Shown here: positions 19,188-31,392 of the stretch, one piece after another | Numbering within the stretch: the stretch's first letter is position 1 | Layout: every line of letters starts with the position of its first letter | NCBI RefSeq assembly: GCF_014467015.1 | Contig: NZ_CP058559.1 | Span: 1,674,001-1,738,000 of the forward strand | Direction of reading: 5' to 3' | Source of the DNA: Alkalicella caledoniensis | Lineage (GTDB): Bacteria > Bacillota > Proteinivoracia > Proteinivoracales > Proteinivoracaceae | DNA: 64,000 nt | Notes under the pieces: model-generated | What the model saw: only the letters and a program-made list of their open reading frames with translations | Told to the model about the DNA's origin: nothing | The model's database searches: none | Translations under genes and position numbers: made by a program

Positions 19188-19529
19188 CTATCCCTCCTTT
19201 TTCTCCGCTACAACTATAGTAATGTGGCTAGTTTTTTTGTTTATTCTAGTCGCACGTCCTTGCGCTCTTGGTCTGAACCTTTTGATTGTAGGACCTTGAT
19301 CAGCGAAGGCTTGACTAATATATAGACTGTTTATATCCATTTCATAGTTATGTTCAGCATTTGCAACCGCAGACTTCAACACCTTTTCAATGATAGGCGA
19401 TGCAGCTTTAGGAGTAAATCTCAAAACCGCTAATGCGTCGGGGATGCTTTTGCCTCTTACTAAGTCCATTACAATTCGAACTTTTCTTGGCGCTATTCGA
19501 ACATAACGAGCAACAGCTTTTGCTTCCAT
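19188..19529 (-). CDS. rplV: 50S ribosomal protein L22 (uL22)
   Basis: 50S protein whose beta-hairpin lines the exit tunnel. 113 aa, [20 protein letters not shown], with the tunnel-loop region [20 protein letters not shown]. The macrolide-relevant hairpin looks intact, with no insertion. Confidence 0.96.
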   Translation of the reverse strand: MEAKAVARYVRIAPRKVRIVMDLVRGKSIPDALAVLRFTPKAASPIIEKVLKSAVANAEHNYEMDINSLYISQAFADQGPTIKRFRPRAQGRATRINKKTSHITIVVAEKKEG

Positions 19530-19560
19530 CTAATTATTCCTCCTCTCTAGCGATTTTTCA

Positions 19561-19842
19561 CTATCTGAGATTGGTAGAACGCTCGGTGTCTCCGTGACCT
19601 TTATAGGTACGGGTTGGAACAAACTCACCTAATTTATGACCAACCATATCTTCACTTACAAATACAGGCACATGTTTCCTTCCGTCATAGACGGCTAAGG
19701 TATGACCGACAAACTCTGGAAAGATTGTAGAACGTCTAGACCAAGTTTTTAGAACTTTTTTATCGCCAGCAGCGTTCATCTCTTCAATCTTTTTCATTAA
19801 ATGCTCGTCGCAGAAAGGGCCTTTCTTTAGAGACCTACCCAT
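19561..19842 (-). CDS. rpsS: 30S ribosomal protein S19 (uS19)
   Basis: 30S head protein near the A site. 93 aa, [20 protein letters not shown], with [20 protein letters not shown] and [18 protein letters not shown]. Classical S10-operon position between rplB and rplV. Confidence 0.97.
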   Translation of the reverse strand: MGRSLKKGPFCDEHLMKKIEEMNAAGDKKVLKTWSRRSTIFPEFVGHTLAVYDGRKHVPVFVSEDMVGHKLGEFVPTRTYKGHGDTERSTNLR

Positions 19843-19878
19843 GCTTTTACCTCCTTATTACCCTAAAATGCCTCAAGG

Positions 19879-20709
19879 TTATTTTTTACGTTTTTTGACA
19901 ATATATTTATCAGACGGTTTATTTTTCTTACGAGTTTTATATCCCAGTGTAGGTTTACCCCATGGAGATACTGGACTCTTTCTACCGATAGGTGCTTTAC
20001 CTTCACCACCACCATGTGGATGGTCTACAGGGTTCATTACAACACCACGTACAGTAGGTCTTTTACCCATCCAACGGGAACGACCAGCTTTACCGATTGA
20101 TATGTTTTCATGGTCAGTGTTACCTACACGACCTATTGTTGCATAGCAATCAACGTGAATAAGTCTTTCTTCACCGGAAGGTAGTCTTACGTGAGCGTAG
20201 TTGCCTTCTTTAGCCATAAGCTGAGCTTGACCACCAGCTGATCTCACTAATTGAGCACCTTTTCCGATTTTAAGTTCAATATTGTGAATAACTGAACCCA
20301 CTGGGATGTTTTTTAGTGGTAGTGCGTTACCCACTTTGATATCTGCACTTGGTCCTGAAACTAAAGTGTCGCCCACTTTAAGTCCAACAGGAGCAATGAT
20401 ATATCTTTTTTCGCCGTCTGCGTAGTTTAAAAGAGCTATGTTTGCACTACGGTTTGGATCGTATTCTATTGTAGCTACCTTTGCAGGTATATCAGCTTTG
20501 TTACGTTTAAAGTCAATTATACGGTATTTCTTTTTGTGTCCACCACCTTGGTGACGAACAGTCAGCTTTCCTTGAGCGTTTCTTCCCGCTTTGCTTTTTA
20601 AAGGTGCAAGAAGCGATTTCTCAGGAGTTGAAGTAGTGATTTCTTCAAAGGCTGAAACTGTCATGAACCTTTTTCCTGGGGAAGTTGGTTTAAACTTTTT
20701 GATAGCCAC
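19879..20709 (-). CDS. rplB: 50S ribosomal protein L2 (uL2)
   Basis: 50S protein required for peptidyl transferase centre assembly. It contains the [18 protein letters not shown] motif and the highly conserved [17 protein letters not shown] loop with the key His. GTG at 20709 ([14 protein letters not shown]) is preferred to an ATG two codons upstream, because it has proper spacing to GGAGG and gives the family length of 276 aa. Confidence 0.96.
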   Translation of the reverse strand: MAIKKFKPTSPGKRFMTVSAFEEITTSTPEKSLLAPLKSKAGRNAQGKLTVRHQGGGHKKKYRIIDFKRNKADIPAKVATIEYDPNRSANIALLNYADGEKRYIIAPVGLKVGDTLVSGPSADIKVGNALPLKNIPVGSVIHNIELKIGKGAQLVRSAGGQAQLMAKEGNYAHVRLPSGEERLIHVDCYATIGRVGNTDHENISIGKAGRSRWMGKRPTVRGVVMNPVDHPHGGGEGKAPIGRKSPVSPWGKPTLGYKTRKKNKPSDKYIVKKRKK

Positions 20710-20736
20710 TTTCATTTCCCTCCTTTGCTAGAAAAT

Positions 20737-21021
20737 TTACTCAAAAATCTCAATTGGCTTGGATTTTTCTGTTAGAGTAACGATTGCTTTTTTCCAGTTT
20801 GGTCTGTATCCAGAATGAACACCCATCCTTTTGAATTTACCCTTCATATTGATGGTGTTTACCTTTTCAACATCCACACCAAACAAGCTTTCAACAGCAT
20901 GTTTTATTTCAACTTTATTGGCTCTTTTCTCCACCACAAAGGTGTATTTTCCTTCAGCCATCATGTCATTTGTTTTTTCAGTTATCAGTGGTTTTTTTAT
21001 GATGTCGCGGGGATCACGCAT
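20737..21021 (-). CDS. rplW: 50S ribosomal protein L23 (uL23)
   Basis: Tunnel-exit protein that docks trigger factor and SRP. 94 aa, [20 protein letters not shown], with [19 protein letters not shown] and the loop [17 protein letters not shown]. Start overlaps the rplD stop (TAATG). Confidence 0.96.
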   Translation of the reverse strand: MRDPRDIIKKPLITEKTNDMMAEGKYTFVVEKRANKVEIKHAVESLFGVDVEKVNTINMKGKFKRMGVHSGYRPNWKKAIVTLTEKSKPIEIFE

Positions 21022-21644
21022 TACGCAAACACCTCCTCCACTTTATTAACCGCATCTTGTGTCATAACCAAAGTGGTGTAGTTTAACAAGTCGTAAACGT
21101 TAATACTATCTGCGATGGCAGTTTTTACACCTTGGATGTTTTTAGCGGATTTGTAAACAACACTGTCGGGTGTTGCGGTAACGATTAAAGCTTTACCCTG
21201 TACTTTTAGGTTGCTTAACAGGCTAATGATTTCCTTTGTTTTAGGTGTTTCCATGTATAGAGCATCTAAAACAATTAGGTTATTACCTTGTACTTTAGTT
21301 GTTAGAGCAGAGTACATAGCTAATCTACGCACTTTTTTAGGCATAGTATAACGGTAGTTTCTAGGTTTTGGTCCAAATGCAATTGCACCACCTACCCACA
21401 ACGGTGACCTGATTGTACCATGACGGGCTCTACCGGTACCTTTTTGACGCCAAGGTTTTGCTCCACCACCTCTTACTTCGCCACGGCTTTTTGTAGAGGC
21501 AGTACCTTGTCTTTTAGCTGCTAAGTGTGCTAACACAACTTCGTGCATTGCAGCTTCATTTATTGTTGAGTCAAATAAGCTAGGGTTTAGTTCCATTTCT
21601 GAAACCACTTCACCTAATTTATTGTAAACTGATACTTTAGGCAT
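21021..21644 (-). CDS. rplD: 50S ribosomal protein L4 (uL4)
   Basis: 50S tunnel protein, 207 aa. Contains the extended loop [20 protein letters not shown], which reaches the tunnel constriction. ATG at 21644 ([14 protein letters not shown]) follows AAAGGAGGATGCAAC. In E. coli L4 also represses its operon; the regulatory role here is unknown. Confidence 0.97.
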   Translation of the reverse strand: MPKVSVYNKLGEVVSEMELNPSLFDSTINEAAMHEVVLAHLAAKRQGTASTKSRGEVRGGGAKPWRQKGTGRARHGTIRSPLWVGGAIAFGPKPRNYRYTMPKKVRRLAMYSALTTKVQGNNLIVLDALYMETPKTKEIISLLSNLKVQGKALIVTATPDSVVYKSAKNIQGVKTAIADSINVYDLLNYTTLVMTQDAVNKVEEVFA

Positions 21645-21673
21645 GTTGCATCCTCCTTTCATAAAAACTTATA

Positions 21674-22300
21674 TTAAGCTTTTACTGAATCTTTTATAGT
21701 AACTAGTGAACCTTTAGCACCTGGAATAGCACCTTTAATTAAAAGTAGGTTTCTTTCGATATCTACTTTTACTACTTCAAGGTTTTGAACTGTTACTTTT
21801 TCGCCACCCATTCTTCCAGGTAAAGTTTGACCTTTAAATACCCTTGCTGGATCTACTGCACCTAGAGAACCTGGGCCTCTATGATAACGGGAGCCGTGGG
21901 ACATTGGGCCACGTGATTGGTTATGTCTTTTGATAGAACCTGCGAACCCTTTTCCTTTAGAAGTTCCGGTTACATCAACAGCCTCACCAACTGAAAAAAC
22001 ATCAGCTTTGATTTCTTGTCCAACTTCATAACCTTGAACGTTTTCAAGTTTGAACTCAGCTAAGTATTTTTTCGGTGCAACATTGGCCTTTTTGAAATGC
22101 CCTTGCAGAGGTTTATTAACTTTTCTTTCTGCAATATCATAAAAACCTAACTGAATAGCCTCATAGCCCTCAGTTTCTTGGCTCTTCTTTTGTACAACGA
22201 TACAAGGACCTGCTTCGATTACGGTAACTGGTACTACCTTACCTTCTTCATTGAAGATTTGAGTCATACCTAGTTTTTTACCTAGTATAGCTTTTTGCAT
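21674..22300 (-). CDS. rplC: 50S ribosomal protein L3 (uL3)
   Basis: Early-assembly 50S protein, 208 aa, [20 protein letters not shown]. The W-finger/central extension reaching the peptidyl transferase centre is visible as [20 protein letters not shown]. Follows rpsJ by about 70 nt; no hairpin in that gap is convincing. Confidence 0.97.
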   Translation of the reverse strand: MQKAILGKKLGMTQIFNEEGKVVPVTVIEAGPCIVVQKKSQETEGYEAIQLGFYDIAERKVNKPLQGHFKKANVAPKKYLAEFKLENVQGYEVGQEIKADVFSVGEAVDVTGTSKGKGFAGSIKRHNQSRGPMSHGSRYHRGPGSLGAVDPARVFKGQTLPGRMGGEKVTVQNLEVVKVDIERNLLLIKGAIPGAKGSLVTIKDSVKA

Positions 22301-22370
22301 TGGTTGCCACCTCCCTAGTAAAACTTAATTCTAAACATTTTTAAAAGACCTATACTGTCTTTTAGGCCTT

Positions 22371-22679
22371 TTATAGTTTGATTTCGATATCAACACCAGC
22401 TGGTAAGTCAAGCTTCATTAGAGCATCAACTGTCTTTGGTGTTGGCTCAAGAATGTCAACAAGTCTTTTGTGAGTTCTCATTTCGAACTGTTCCCTAGAA
22501 TCCTTGTACTTGTGTACAGCTCTTAGGATTGTATAGACATTCTTTTCTGTAGGCAACGGTATCGGACCTGATACTTTTGCACCGGTGTTTTTTGCTGTAT
22601 CAACAATTTTCTCAGCGGATTGGTCTAAAATCTTATGATCAAACGCTTTTAAACGGATACGGATTTTTTGAGTTGCCAT
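22371..22679 (-). CDS. rpsJ: 30S ribosomal protein S10 (uS10)
   Basis: 30S head protein, also NusE in antitermination complexes. 102 aa, [20 protein letters not shown], with [20 protein letters not shown] and [18 protein letters not shown] at 22679 lies 7 nt after GGAGG. In-frame upstream codons up to 22763 belong to the leader and are not used. First gene of the S10-spc-alpha run. Confidence 0.97.
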   Translation of the reverse strand: MATQKIRIRLKAFDHKILDQSAEKIVDTAKNTGAKVSGPIPLPTEKNVYTILRAVHKYKDSREQFEMRTHKRLVDILEPTPKTVDALMKLDLPAGVDIEIKL

Positions 22680-22782
22680 TTTCATACCTCCTTTTCGCCC
22701 ATTTTTAAAACGGACATACTCAGCAAAAACTATCCTCTTTTTAGAGGTAACCTTCTGCCTCATCGCAAGTCACAACATTTCT

Positions 22783-22811
22783 ATTATACCTCGATAATTA
22801 ATGCATTACAA
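22783..22811 (-). promoter_or_regulatory. Promoter of the S10-spc-alpha operon
   Basis: On the minus strand TTGTAA (22806-22811) and TATAAT (22783-22788) are 17 bp apart. The transcript would have about a 97-nt leader with a small hairpin CCTCT/AGAGG. No other clear promoter appears in the 15 kb that follow. Confidence 0.75.
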
Positions 22812-22869
22812 GTCTTGACTTATAACTTTTATTATGCTTTTAAAGGGTTTTTAGAAATTGTTTTAAAGT

Positions 22870-22903
22870 CACTTACAGGTTGTAAAAATACAACCTGTAA
22901 GTG
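22870..22903 (-). terminator. Hairpin terminator after tuf copy 1
   Basis: A perfect 15-bp stem CACTTACAGGTTGTA (22870-22884) pairs with 22889-22903 around AAAA, 10 nt after the tuf stop. The trailing T tract on the minus strand is broken (GACTTTAAAA), so termination strength is uncertain. Confidence 0.65.
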
Positions 22904-22913
22904 GATTATTTTA

Positions 22914-24116
22914 CTATGCTTTGATGTCTACAACAACACCAGCGCCTACTGTTCTACCACCTTCACGGATAGCGAATCTTAGGCCAGGCTCGATAGCGAT
23001 TGATGTGATTAGCTCTACATCAATTTTAATGTTGTCACCAGGCATTACCATTTCCATACCTTCTGGAAGTGTGATTACGCCAGTTACGTCAGTTGTACGG
23101 AAGTAGAACTGTGGACGGTAACCGTTGAAGAATGGACTGTGACGGCCACCTTCTTCTTTTGTTAGTACATAGATTTCTGCTGTGTACTTTGTATGTGGTT
23201 TGATTGTATTTGGTTTAGCTAGTACTTGACCACGCTCTACCTCTGTACGCTCAACACCCCTAAGTAGTGCACCTACGTTGTCACCTGCTTGAGCTTGATC
23301 TAGAAGTTTTCTAAACATCTCAACGCCTGTACATACTGTTTTCTTTGGCTCTTCTGTGAAACCTACGATTTGAATCTCGTCACCAACTTTAACAATACCA
23401 CGCTCGATACGGCCTGTTACTACTGTACCACGACCTGTAATTGTGAATACGTCCTCGATTGGCATTAGGAATGGCTTGTCTGTGTCACGCTCTGGAGTTG
23501 GCACATACTCATCTACTGCGTCCATAAGCTCCCACATTTTTCCGCACCATTCGCATTCCCTTTTACCACAACCACACTCAAGTGCTTTAAGGGCTGAACC
23601 TGCTACTATTGGAGTGTCATCGCCTGGGAATTCATACTCAGATAGTAGGTCACGTACTTCTAACTCTACTAACTCTAGTAATTCTTCGTCGTCTACCATG
23701 TCAGCTTTGTTTAGGAATACTACGATGTGTGGTACACCTACTTGACGGGATAGAAGGATGTGCTCACGGGTTTGTGGCATTGGGCCATCAGCTGCAGATA
23801 CAACTAGGATAGCTCCATCCATTTGAGCAGCTCCAGTGATCATGTTTTTAACATAGTCAGCATGACCTGGGCAGTCAACGTGTGCATAGTGACGGTTTTC
23901 TGTTTCATACTCAACGTGAGCTGTAGAGATTGTGATCCCCCTAGCTTTTTCTTCTGGTGCTTTGTCAATCATGTCATATGCCATTTTTGTAGCTCCACCA
24001 GTTGTAGAGATGATTGTTGTTAGTGCTGCTGTTAAAGTAGTTTTACCATGGTCAACGTGGCCGATTGTTCCTACGTTAACGTGTGGCTTATTACGTTCAA
24101 ATTTACTCTTAGCCAT
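22914..24116 (-). CDS. tuf: Elongation factor Tu, copy 1
   Basis: GTPase that delivers aminoacyl-tRNA to the ribosome. 400 aa with G1 GHVDHGKTT (residues 19-27), DCPGHADY (81-88), NKADM (136-140) and GSALKAL (173-179). Directly after this comes a Cys-rich insertion [13 protein letters not shown] (C181, C183, C188, C191) not present in most EF-Tu. Last gene of the str operon, after fusA. It is almost identical to copy 2 at 40159-41361; residues seen to differ are the second F of SPFFNG (L in copy 2) and the last residue (A versus E). Confidence 0.98.
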   Translation of the reverse strand: MAKSKFERNKPHVNVGTIGHVDHGKTTLTAALTTIISTTGGATKMAYDMIDKAPEEKARGITISTAHVEYETENRHYAHVDCPGHADYVKNMITGAAQMDGAILVVSAADGPMPQTREHILLSRQVGVPHIVVFLNKADMVDDEELLELVELEVRDLLSEYEFPGDDTPIVAGSALKALECGCGKRECEWCGKMWELMDAVDEYVPTPERDTDKPFLMPIEDVFTITGRGTVVTGRIERGIVKVGDEIQIVGFTEEPKKTVCTGVEMFRKLLDQAQAGDNVGALLRGVERTEVERGQVLAKPNTIKPHTKYTAEIYVLTKEEGGRHSPFFNGYRPQFYFRTTDVTGVITLPEGMEMVMPGDNIKIDVELITSIAIEPGLRFAIREGGRTVGAGVVVDIKA

Positions 24117-24170
24117 TTTTTATTTGCCTCCTTAATAATTGGTTTTATTGTGATTGGGAATAACCCAAAT

Positions 24171-26243
24171 TTACTTGCCTTTTTCCATTATTTCATCTGC
24201 AATGCTTTTTGGCACTTGATCATAATGGGAGAATTCCATGGCGTAAACGCCTCTACCTTGAGTTTTAGAACGAAGGTCAGTTGCATAACCGAACATGGAT
24301 GCTAGTGGTACAAATGCTCTGATTACTTGAGCACCGGCTCTAGATTCCATTCCATCAATTCTACCTCTTCTTGAGTTAATATCACCCATAACATCACCCA
24401 TATACTCTTCAGGTACAGTTACTTCTACCTTCATAGTAGGTTCTAGGATAGCTGGATTAGCTTTTTTCATAGCTTCTTTAAAAGCCATGGAACCAGCTAT
24501 CTTAAACGCCATCTCAGATGAGTCAACATCATGGTATGATCCGTCAACCAAAGTAACTTTGAAGTCAAGCACGGGATATCCTGCAAGGATACCGTTCTTA
24601 GAAGCTTCTTGGATACCTTGATCAACTGGGTTGATGAATTCTTTAGGAATAGCTCCACCAACAACTTTGTTTTCAAATAAGTATCCTTCGCCTGGTTCCC
24701 TTGGAGATAGTTCAATCCAAACATGACCGAATTGTCCTCTACCACCGGACTGACGTACGAATTTACCTTCTGCTTTAACTTCTTTAGTGATGGTTTCTTT
24801 GTATGCAACTTGTGGGTTACCTACATTAGCCTTCACTTTGAATTCTCTAAGCATACGGTCAACAATTATATCTAAGTGAAGCTCACCCATACCAGCGATT
24901 ATAACTTGGCCAGTCTCTTCGTTAGTATAAGTTTTAAATGTTGGATCCTCTTCAGCAAGTTTAGCTAGCGCTATACCCATTTTCTCTTGGTCAGCTTTAG
25001 TAGCAGGTTCAATTGCTACTGAGATAACTGGCTCAGGGAAAACCATGGCTTCTAGGATAACTGGTTTTGCATCGTCACAAAGAGTGTCACCAGTTGTTGT
25101 ATCTTTAAGACCAACAGCTGCGGCAATATCACCAGTGAAAACCTCGGTGATTTCTTCTCTGTGGTTAGCATGCATTTGAAGGATACGTCCGATTCTTTCT
25201 TTTTTACCCTTTGTGGAGTTATATACGTAAGAACCAGATTTTAAAGTACCAGAGTAAACCCTAAAGAATGCTAGTTTACCAACATATGGGTCACTCATGA
25301 TTTTAAATGCCAATGCTGAGAAAGGTTCTTCGTCACTTGCAACTCTAACGATCTCTTCTTCAGTGTCCATCTCAACACCTTTAATAGGTGGTATGTCAAG
25401 GGGTGATGGCATATAATCAACTACTGCATCTAGTAGAATAGGAACACCTTTGTTTTTGTAAGAAGAACCACATAAAACTGGTACTATTGTTGTATCACAG
25501 GTACCTTTTCTAAGGGCTTTCTTAATCTCTTCTAGGGTAAATTCTTCACCTTCTAGATACTTCATCATTAATTCTTCATCGGTCTCCGCAACTGCTTCAA
25601 GCAGTTGTTCTCTGTACTTGCCTGCAATCTCTTGTAGGTCTTCAGGAATATCAACTGTTTCAACTTGAGTGCCTAAATCGTCTTTATAAACGTAGGCTTT
25701 CATTATAACTAAGTCAACCATTCCTTGGAAGTTGTCTTCTGCTCCGATAGGAAGTTGGATAGGTACAGCATTAGCTTTTAATCTGTCTCTCATCATCCCT
25801 ACAGTTCTGAAGAAATCAGCTCCAGTTATGTCCATTTTGTTTACATAGGCCATTCTCGGAACACGATACTTGTCCGCTTGTCTCCAAACAGTCTCTGATT
25901 GTGGCTCTACACCACCTTTTGCACAAAAAACACCTACTGCACCGTCAAGTACGCGGAGGGACCTTTCAACTTCTACTGTAAAGTCCACGTGTCCAGGTGT
26001 ATCTATGATGTTTATCCTGTGATCTTTCCACTGAGCTGTAGTCGCAGCTGAAGTAATGGTAATACCACGCTCTTGTTCTTGAACCATCCAGTCCATGGTA
26101 GCAGCACCATCATGAACCTCGCCTAGTTTATGAACCTTACCTGTGTAGAACAAAATACGTTCTGTGGTAGTGGTTTTACCAGCATCGATATGAGCCATGA
26201 TACCTATATTTCTTGTTCTTGCTAAGGAAAATTGTCTGGGCAT
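24171..26243 (-). CDS. fusA: Elongation factor G
   Basis: Translocation GTPase, 690 aa, five-domain layout. G1 [14 protein letters not shown] (near residues 17-30), G2 region [12 protein letters not shown]3 [10 protein letters not shown]4 NKMDITGAD. Domain IV contains [17 protein letters not shown]. Between rpsG and tuf as in the classical str operon. Confidence 0.98.
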   Translation of the reverse strand: MPRQFSLARTRNIGIMAHIDAGKTTTTERILFYTGKVHKLGEVHDGAATMDWMVQEQERGITITSAATTAQWKDHRINIIDTPGHVDFTVEVERSLRVLDGAVGVFCAKGGVEPQSETVWRQADKYRVPRMAYVNKMDITGADFFRTVGMMRDRLKANAVPIQLPIGAEDNFQGMVDLVIMKAYVYKDDLGTQVETVDIPEDLQEIAGKYREQLLEAVAETDEELMMKYLEGEEFTLEEIKKALRKGTCDTTIVPVLCGSSYKNKGVPILLDAVVDYMPSPLDIPPIKGVEMDTEEEIVRVASDEEPFSALAFKIMSDPYVGKLAFFRVYSGTLKSGSYVYNSTKGKKERIGRILQMHANHREEITEVFTGDIAAAVGLKDTTTGDTLCDDAKPVILEAMVFPEPVISVAIEPATKADQEKMGIALAKLAEEDPTFKTYTNEETGQVIIAGMGELHLDIIVDRMLREFKVKANVGNPQVAYKETITKEVKAEGKFVRQSGGRGQFGHVWIELSPREPGEGYLFENKVVGGAIPKEFINPVDQGIQEASKNGILAGYPVLDFKVTLVDGSYHDVDSSEMAFKIAGSMAFKEAMKKANPAILEPTMKVEVTVPEEYMGDVMGDINSRRGRIDGMESRAGAQVIRAFVPLASMFGYATDLRSKTQGRGVYAMEFSHYDQVPKSIADEIMEKGK

Positions 26244-26308
26244 AGTTATCCCCCCTTCTAGTGCTATTTTTTCTTAATTCATAAGAATTATTACATAAAA
26301 TTAAAATT

Positions 26309-26779
26309 CTACCAACGGTAGTGAGCGAATGCTTTGTTAGCCTCAGCCATTTTGTGAGTATCTTCTCTCTTCTTAACTGCAGCACCTACGTTATTAGATG
26401 CATCTAAGATTTCAGCAGAAAGACGCTCTTCCATGGTTTTTTCACCACGTTTTCTTGAGTAATCAATCAACCAACGGATACCTAAGGTACGACGACGGTC
26501 TGGTCTTACTTCTACGGGCACTTGGTAGTTAGAACCACCAACTCTACGGGATTTTACTTCTAATACTGGCATAATGTTTTTCATTGCTTCGTCTAATACT
26601 TCGATTGGCTCTTTGCCACTTTTTTCTTTAATTCTATCTAATGCACCATACATAATGCTTTGAGCAGTACCCTTTTTACCATCAAGCATAAGCTTGTTGA
26701 TAATCCTAGAAACCAACTCATTGCCATATACTGGATCAGGCAGTATATCCCTTTTAGGAACTGGACCTTTTCTTGGCAT
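26309..26779 (-). CDS. rpsG: 30S ribosomal protein S7 (uS7)
   Basis: Primary binder of the 16S 3' major domain. 156 aa, [20 protein letters not shown], with [20 protein letters not shown] and [16 protein letters not shown]7 autoregulates the str operon in E. coli; no equivalent site was identified. Confidence 0.97.
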   Translation of the reverse strand: MPRKGPVPKRDILPDPVYGNELVSRIINKLMLDGKKGTAQSIMYGALDRIKEKSGKEPIEVLDEAMKNIMPVLEVKSRRVGGSNYQVPVEVRPDRRRTLGIRWLIDYSRKRGEKTMEERLSAEILDASNNVGAAVKKREDTHKMAEANKAFAHYRW

Positions 26780-26819
26780 GTTTTTCCCTCCTTCTTCTTA
26801 AGCTGCTAATTTATTAAAG

Positions 26820-27197
26820 TTACTTTTTCTTTGGTCTTTTAGCACCGTATTTAGAACGTGCTTGATTACGGTTTTGAACGCCTGCAGTATCCAGTGCACC
26901 ACGAACAATGTGATAACGAACACCCGGTAAGTCTTTTACCCTACCACCCCTTACAAGTACAACACTATGCTCTTGAAGGTTATGACCAATACCTGGAATA
27001 TATGCAGTTACTTCAGTACCATTAGTCAAACGTACCCTAGCAACTTTTCTAAGGGCCGAGTTAGGTTTTTTAGGAGTCATTGTTGAAACCCTTGTACAAA
27101 CTCCTCTTTTTTGTGGAGATTTTTCAAGTGCAGGAGCTGTTGTTTTTTTCACCTGCTTTTGTCTTCCGTAACGGACTAACTGGTTAATTGTTGGCAT
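26820..27197 (-). CDS. rpsL: 30S ribosomal protein S12 (uS12)
   Basis: Decoding-centre protein. 125 aa. The motif [11 protein letters not shown] keeps the Lys residues that are replaced in streptomycin-resistant mutants, and [15 protein letters not shown] is also wild type. Preceded by GGAGGTGTC; follows the L7Ae-like gene by 85 nt with a GC-rich hairpin between. Confidence 0.97.
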   Translation of the reverse strand: MPTINQLVRYGRQKQVKKTTAPALEKSPQKRGVCTRVSTMTPKKPNSALRKVARVRLTNGTEVTAYIPGIGHNLQEHSVVLVRGGRVKDLPGVRYHIVRGALDTAGVQNRNQARSKYGAKRPKKK

Positions 27198-27258
27198 CTA
27201 CGACACCTCCTTCCCACATTTCTTAGTCATAAAATACACAAAAAAATAAACTATGGGT

Positions 27259-27278
27259 GCCCCGGCAAATGCCGGGGC
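27259..27278 (-). terminator. GC-rich hairpin between the L7Ae-like gene and rpsL
   Basis: A perfect 8-bp stem GCCCCGGC (27259-27266) pairs with 27271-27278 around AAAT. On the minus strand a seven-T run follows but only after about 14 nt, so this may be a weak terminator, an attenuator or an mRNA processing/stability element. Confidence 0.5.
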
Positions 27279-27282
27279 TTGT

Positions 27283-27534
27283 TTAATCTCCCAATATAGC
27301 TGCGGCTGCCGCCCCAACTTGTATCCCACAAGCTTCACCTAAAAGAGCCATATTTTCTACCAGATGGTATTCTATTTGCTTTTGTTGACAAAGCTTTAGT
27401 AGTGGATTCAAAATGTGGTCATCTGCATCTTTTGCTAAATATACGAGTTTGGCTTCACCTTTTTCTACTGCTTTCTTTGTCTGCTTCATACCCACAGCTT
27501 TTTTTGATGCAGTAGCTAGTTGTTGCATCGCCAT
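27283..27534 (-). CDS. rplGB: L7Ae/YbxF-family ribosomal protein-like
   Basis: Small 83-aa protein of the L7Ae/L30e family, which binds kink-turn RNA. The stretch KLVYLAKDADDHILNPLLKL and the C-terminal MALLGEACGIQVGAAAAAIL match YbxF/YlxQ-type proteins. The position between rpoC and rpsL is the same as B. subtilis ybxF. Its physiological RNA target is not known. Confidence 0.85.
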   Translation of the reverse strand: MAMQQLATASKKAVGMKQTKKAVEKGEAKLVYLAKDADDHILNPLLKLCQQKQIEYHLVENMALLGEACGIQVGAAAAAILGD

Positions 27535-27592
27535 ACTTTTCTACCTCCAAGTTTAAGGCAGTAACACACACTAAAATATTTTAACATTATGT

Positions 27593-30500
27593 TTAGATAC
27601 TGTCAATTACTTCTTTTTCAGGGTGTACTACCTCTATACTAGTATATTTTGTCATGCCAGTACCTGCAGGTATCAGCTTACCAATAATTACATTTTCCTT
27701 CAGCCCAAGTAACGGATCTATTTTACCTTTGATAGAAGCTTCTGTTAGTACCCTAGTTGTTTCTTGGAAGGATGCTGCAGATAAGAAGGAGTCAGTTGCA
27801 AGAGATGCTTTCGTTATACCTAGTAGCATTGGTTTTGCTTCAGCTGGTTCTAAGCCTTCAGCCACCATAGCTTCATTAGCTTCTTTGAAGTCAAATACAT
27901 CAGCGTAACTTCCTGGTAAAAGTTCTGTATCCCCAGACTCTTCTACCTTAACTTTTCTTAGCATTTGCTTAACTATAACTTCTATGTGCTTATCGGCAAT
28001 CTCAACACCTTGAAGGCGGTAAACCTTTTGTACCTCTTGGGTTAAGTATTCTTGAACACCAGTTGTTCCCTTGATTTTCAGTAAATCATGTGGGTTAATT
28101 GAACCTTCTGTGAGAGAATCACCCGGGGCCACTTTATAACCATTTCTAACTTTTAACCTTGCCCCGTAAGGAATGGTATACATTTGACTTTCTCCACTTT
28201 CGGTTTTTACTTCAACCTCACGTTTGTTTTTGTTGTCAAGGATTGTAACGATACCAGCTTCTTCAACAACAATAGCCTGGCCTTTAGGCTTTCTAGCCTC
28301 AAACAACTCCTCAATCCTTGGAAGACCCTGAGTTATATCGTCTCCTGCAACACCACCGGTATGGAATGTACGCATTGTAAGCTGAGTTCCTGGCTCACCG
28401 ATGGACTGAGCGGCTATAATACCCACTGCTTCACCAACACTTACTTGACCTCCAGTTGCTAAGTCCCTTCCGTAACATTTCACACATACACCATATCTTG
28501 TTTTACATGTTAATACGGAGCGAATTTTCAAGTCATCAAAGGTGGCAGTAATTGTTTCCCTGGCTCTTACCCTTTCACCAGTAGAGACATAAAGTCTTGC
28601 ACCTTTTGGTCTTTCAAAAGTATAAACTTGCCCACTATCGGCAGTAATTGTTATAGTATCTTCGGTGACTTCAACTGTACCACTTTCTGGTGCTTTTACT
28701 AATCCATGGCTTGTTATACGTCTAGACATTTCTTCATCAATTTGTTCACCTTGGCGTGCCATAACCACACCATCAGGATCTACAATATCAACAGATGCAT
28801 GTCTTCCTATTAAACGTTCTTCTAAGGTCTCGATTGAGTCTGAACCATCTTTAATTTCAGTTACCGTTATGCCGTCTGTTGTACCACAGTCTTCATCACG
28901 TACGATTACATCTTGGGATACGTCAACTAGTCTACGGGTTAGGTAACCGGAGTCTGCTGTTTTAAGAGCTGTATCCGCAAGACCTTTACGGGCACCATGG
29001 GTAGATATAAAGTACTCTAATACCGTTAGGCCCTCTCTAAAGTTTGCTTTGATAGGTAGCTCAATGATGTGTCCTGTTGGGTCAGCCATAAGGCCCCTCA
29101 TACCAGCAAGCTGTGTGATCTGGGAAACATTACCTCTAGCACCTGAGCCTGCCATCATGTTGATGGGATTAAGTTTATCCATGTTCTTCATTAGTGCTTT
29201 TGTTATATCATCCTTTGCTTTACTCCAGATTTCAATGACCCTGTTGTATCTTTCTTCGTCACTTACGAAACCTCTCCTAAAGCTTTTTTCTATTTTGTTA
29301 ACTTCCTCTTCTGCCCATGCCATTATTGCATCTTTTTCTGGTGGCACTATGATATCTGATACGGCGATAGTGATTCCAGCGCGGGTAGAGTAAGTAAAGC
29401 CTAACCTTTTAATTCTATCTAAGATTTCAGCAGTTAGTGTTGTACCGTATCTACGGAAACATTCACCAATAAGGACACCTAAGAATCCTTTTTTAGCTCC
29501 TTCGATCTCAGGTTGAGTTTGAAGTTTTTCTTTTAAATTAATACCTTTTTGTGTAATTATATCATCTTGAGCTACAGATTCTTCAATGGCTGGTCTATTT
29601 ACAAAGGGGAAATCCTCTGGGAATATTTCGTTAAATAAAATACGACCAACGGTTGTTAAAATAAAGCCGTCTTGAACTCCCTGATCGCCACCTCTAGCTA
29701 TTACAACTTTGTTATCTAATGCTTTAATTTTTAATGCAATTTTTGCATGTAAGTCTACAATGCCAGCTTGATAGGCTAAAATAGCTTGATCCATCGTGCC
29801 GAAGTATTTTCCTTCACCTTTTGCACCTTCACGATCAATTGTTAAATAGTAACTACCTAAAATCATATCCTGTGTGGGTGTGGTAACAGGCTTGCCGTCT
29901 TTAGGGTTTAGGATGTTCCCTGCAGCTAGCATAAGTAACCTTGCCTCCGCTTGAGCCTCTGATGATAAAGGAACATGGACAGCCATTTGGTCACCGTCGA
30001 AGTCAGCGTTGTAAGCAGTACAAACTAGTGGATGGATTTTGATTGCTCTACCTTCCACTAAAATTGGCTCAAATGCTTGAATACCAAGTCTATGAAGTGT
30101 AGGGGCACGGTTTAGTAGTACTGGATGTTCCTTAATAACATGTTCTAGTACATCCCAAACTTGAGCATCGCCCTTTTCTACCATTTTTTTAGCAGTTTTG
30201 ATGTTCTGTACCACACCATCTTTAAACAGCTTTCTCATGACAAAAGGTTTAAATAGCTCTAATGCCATCTCTTTTGGAAGACCACATTGGAAAATCTTAA
30301 GTTCTGGTCCTACAACGATAACGGAACGACCTGAATAGTCAACCCTTTTACCAAGTAAGTTTTGACGGAAACGTCCTTGTTTACCTTTAAGCATATCACT
30401 TAAGGATTTCAACGGTCTGTTTCCTGGCCCAGTTACAGGGCGACCCCTTCTACCATTATCAATTAGTGCGTCAACAGCTTCTTGAAGCATACGTTTTTCG

Positions 30501-31366
30501 TTTCTTACAATGATGTCTGGTGCTCCAAGGTCTAGTAATCTTTTTAGCCTGTTATTACGGTTGATAACCCTTCTGTATAGATCGTTTAGATCCGCTGTTG
30601 CAAATCTACCGCCATCTAACTGGACCATAGGACGCAAGTCCGGTGGAAGTACAGGTATTGTATCAAGTATCATCCAAGAAGGTTTGTTTGTAGAAGATTT
30701 AAATGCTTCTACAACCTCTAGCCTTCTAATAGCGCGGATTCGCCTTTGACCTGTAGCATTTTTAAGCTCACCTCTAAGCTCTTTAGCTAGGGTTTCTAGG
30801 TTAATTTCGTCTAGTAATTTTTTAACAGCTTCTGCGCCCATTTCTGCTTTAAAGCCTTTACCTTCTCTGAACAAGTGTGCATATTTGTCATAGTTTTCCC
30901 TGTACTCACTCTCAGTGAGAAGCTGTCTCTTTGTTAGAGCAGTCTCACCTGGGTCAACTACGATGTAAGATGCGAAATAAAGAACTTTTTCTAGTGCCCT
31001 AGGGGACATATCCATAAGTAGACCCATTCGACTGGGTATACCTTTAAAATACCAGATATGGGATACAGGGGCAGCAAGCTCAATATGCCCCATTCTCTCC
31101 CTACGAACCTTAGCTCTTGTTACTTCAACTCCACAACGGTCACATACAACACCTTTATATCTAATCCGCTTGTATTTACCACAGTGACATTCCCAATCCT
31201 TTTGAGGTCCGAAAATCTTCTCGCAAAACAGACCCTCCCTCTCAGGCTTTAAAGTCCTGTAGTTGATGGTTTCAGGTTTTTTTACTTCTCCCCTAGACCA
31301 AGCTCGGATCTGTTCAGGTGAAGCCAAGCCAATTTTTAATGCATCAAAATTATTAACGTCTATCAA
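27593..31366 (-). CDS. rpoC: DNA-directed RNA polymerase subunit beta'
   Basis: Catalytic subunit, 1257 aa. The N-terminal zinc site is [20 protein letters not shown]; the active-site loop [17 protein letters not shown] carries the three Mg-binding Asp; the trigger-loop region has [20 protein letters not shown]. The second zinc cluster CGTTDG ... [13 protein letters not shown] is present. Starts at TTG (31366), [17 protein letters not shown], after AAAGGGGGAAG. Follows rpoB by 26 nt. Confidence 0.98.
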   Translation of the reverse strand: MIDVNNFDALKIGLASPEQIRAWSRGEVKKPETINYRTLKPEREGLFCEKIFGPQKDWECHCGKYKRIRYKGVVCDRCGVEVTRAKVRRERMGHIELAAPVSHIWYFKGIPSRMGLLMDMSPRALEKVLYFASYIVVDPGETALTKRQLLTESEYRENYDKYAHLFREGKGFKAEMGAEAVKKLLDEINLETLAKELRGELKNATGQRRIRAIRRLEVVEAFKSSTNKPSWMILDTIPVLPPDLRPMVQLDGGRFATADLNDLYRRVINRNNRLKRLLDLGAPDIIVRNEKRMLQEAVDALIDNGRRGRPVTGPGNRPLKSLSDMLKGKQGRFRQNLLGKRVDYSGRSVIVVGPELKIFQCGLPKEMALELFKPFVMRKLFKDGVVQNIKTAKKMVEKGDAQVWDVLEHVIKEHPVLLNRAPTLHRLGIQAFEPILVEGRAIKIHPLVCTAYNADFDGDQMAVHVPLSSEAQAEARLLMLAAGNILNPKDGKPVTTPTQDMILGSYYLTIDREGAKGEGKYFGTMDQAILAYQAGIVDLHAKIALKIKALDNKVVIARGGDQGVQDGFILTTVGRILFNEIFPEDFPFVNRPAIEESVAQDDIITQKGINLKEKLQTQPEIEGAKKGFLGVLIGECFRRYGTTLTAEILDRIKRLGFTYSTRAGITIAVSDIIVPPEKDAIMAWAEEEVNKIEKSFRRGFVSDEERYNRVIEIWSKAKDDITKALMKNMDKLNPINMMAGSGARGNVSQITQLAGMRGLMADPTGHIIELPIKANFREGLTVLEYFISTHGARKGLADTALKTADSGYLTRRLVDVSQDVIVRDEDCGTTDGITVTEIKDGSDSIETLEERLIGRHASVDIVDPDGVVMARQGEQIDEEMSRRITSHGLVKAPESGTVEVTEDTITITADSGQVYTFERPKGARLYVSTGERVRARETITATFDDLKIRSVLTCKTRYGVCVKCYGRDLATGGQVSVGEAVGIIAAQSIGEPGTQLTMRTFHTGGVAGDDITQGLPRIEELFEARKPKGQAIVVEEAGIVTILDNKNKREVEVKTESGESQMYTIPYGARLKVRNGYKVAPGDSLTEGSINPHDLLKIKGTTGVQEYLTQEVQKVYRLQGVEIADKHIEVIVKQMLRKVKVEESGDTELLPGSYADVFDFKEANEAMVAEGLEPAEAKPMLLGITKASLATDSFLSAASFQETTRVLTEASIKGKIDPLLGLKENVIIGKLIPAGTGMTKYTSIEVVHPEKEVIDSI

Positions 31367-31392
31367 GGGCTTCTTCCCCCTTTACAGTTTTT

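Noticed and set aside
22680-22763. N-terminal extension of S10
   Set aside because: The region is the operon leader with a ribosome-binding site just before 22679; S10 has no such extension in the family.
23443-24135. Plus-strand ORFs inside tuf (also repeated at 40688-41268)
   Set aside because: Identical shadows in both tuf copies follow from the conserved sense sequence.
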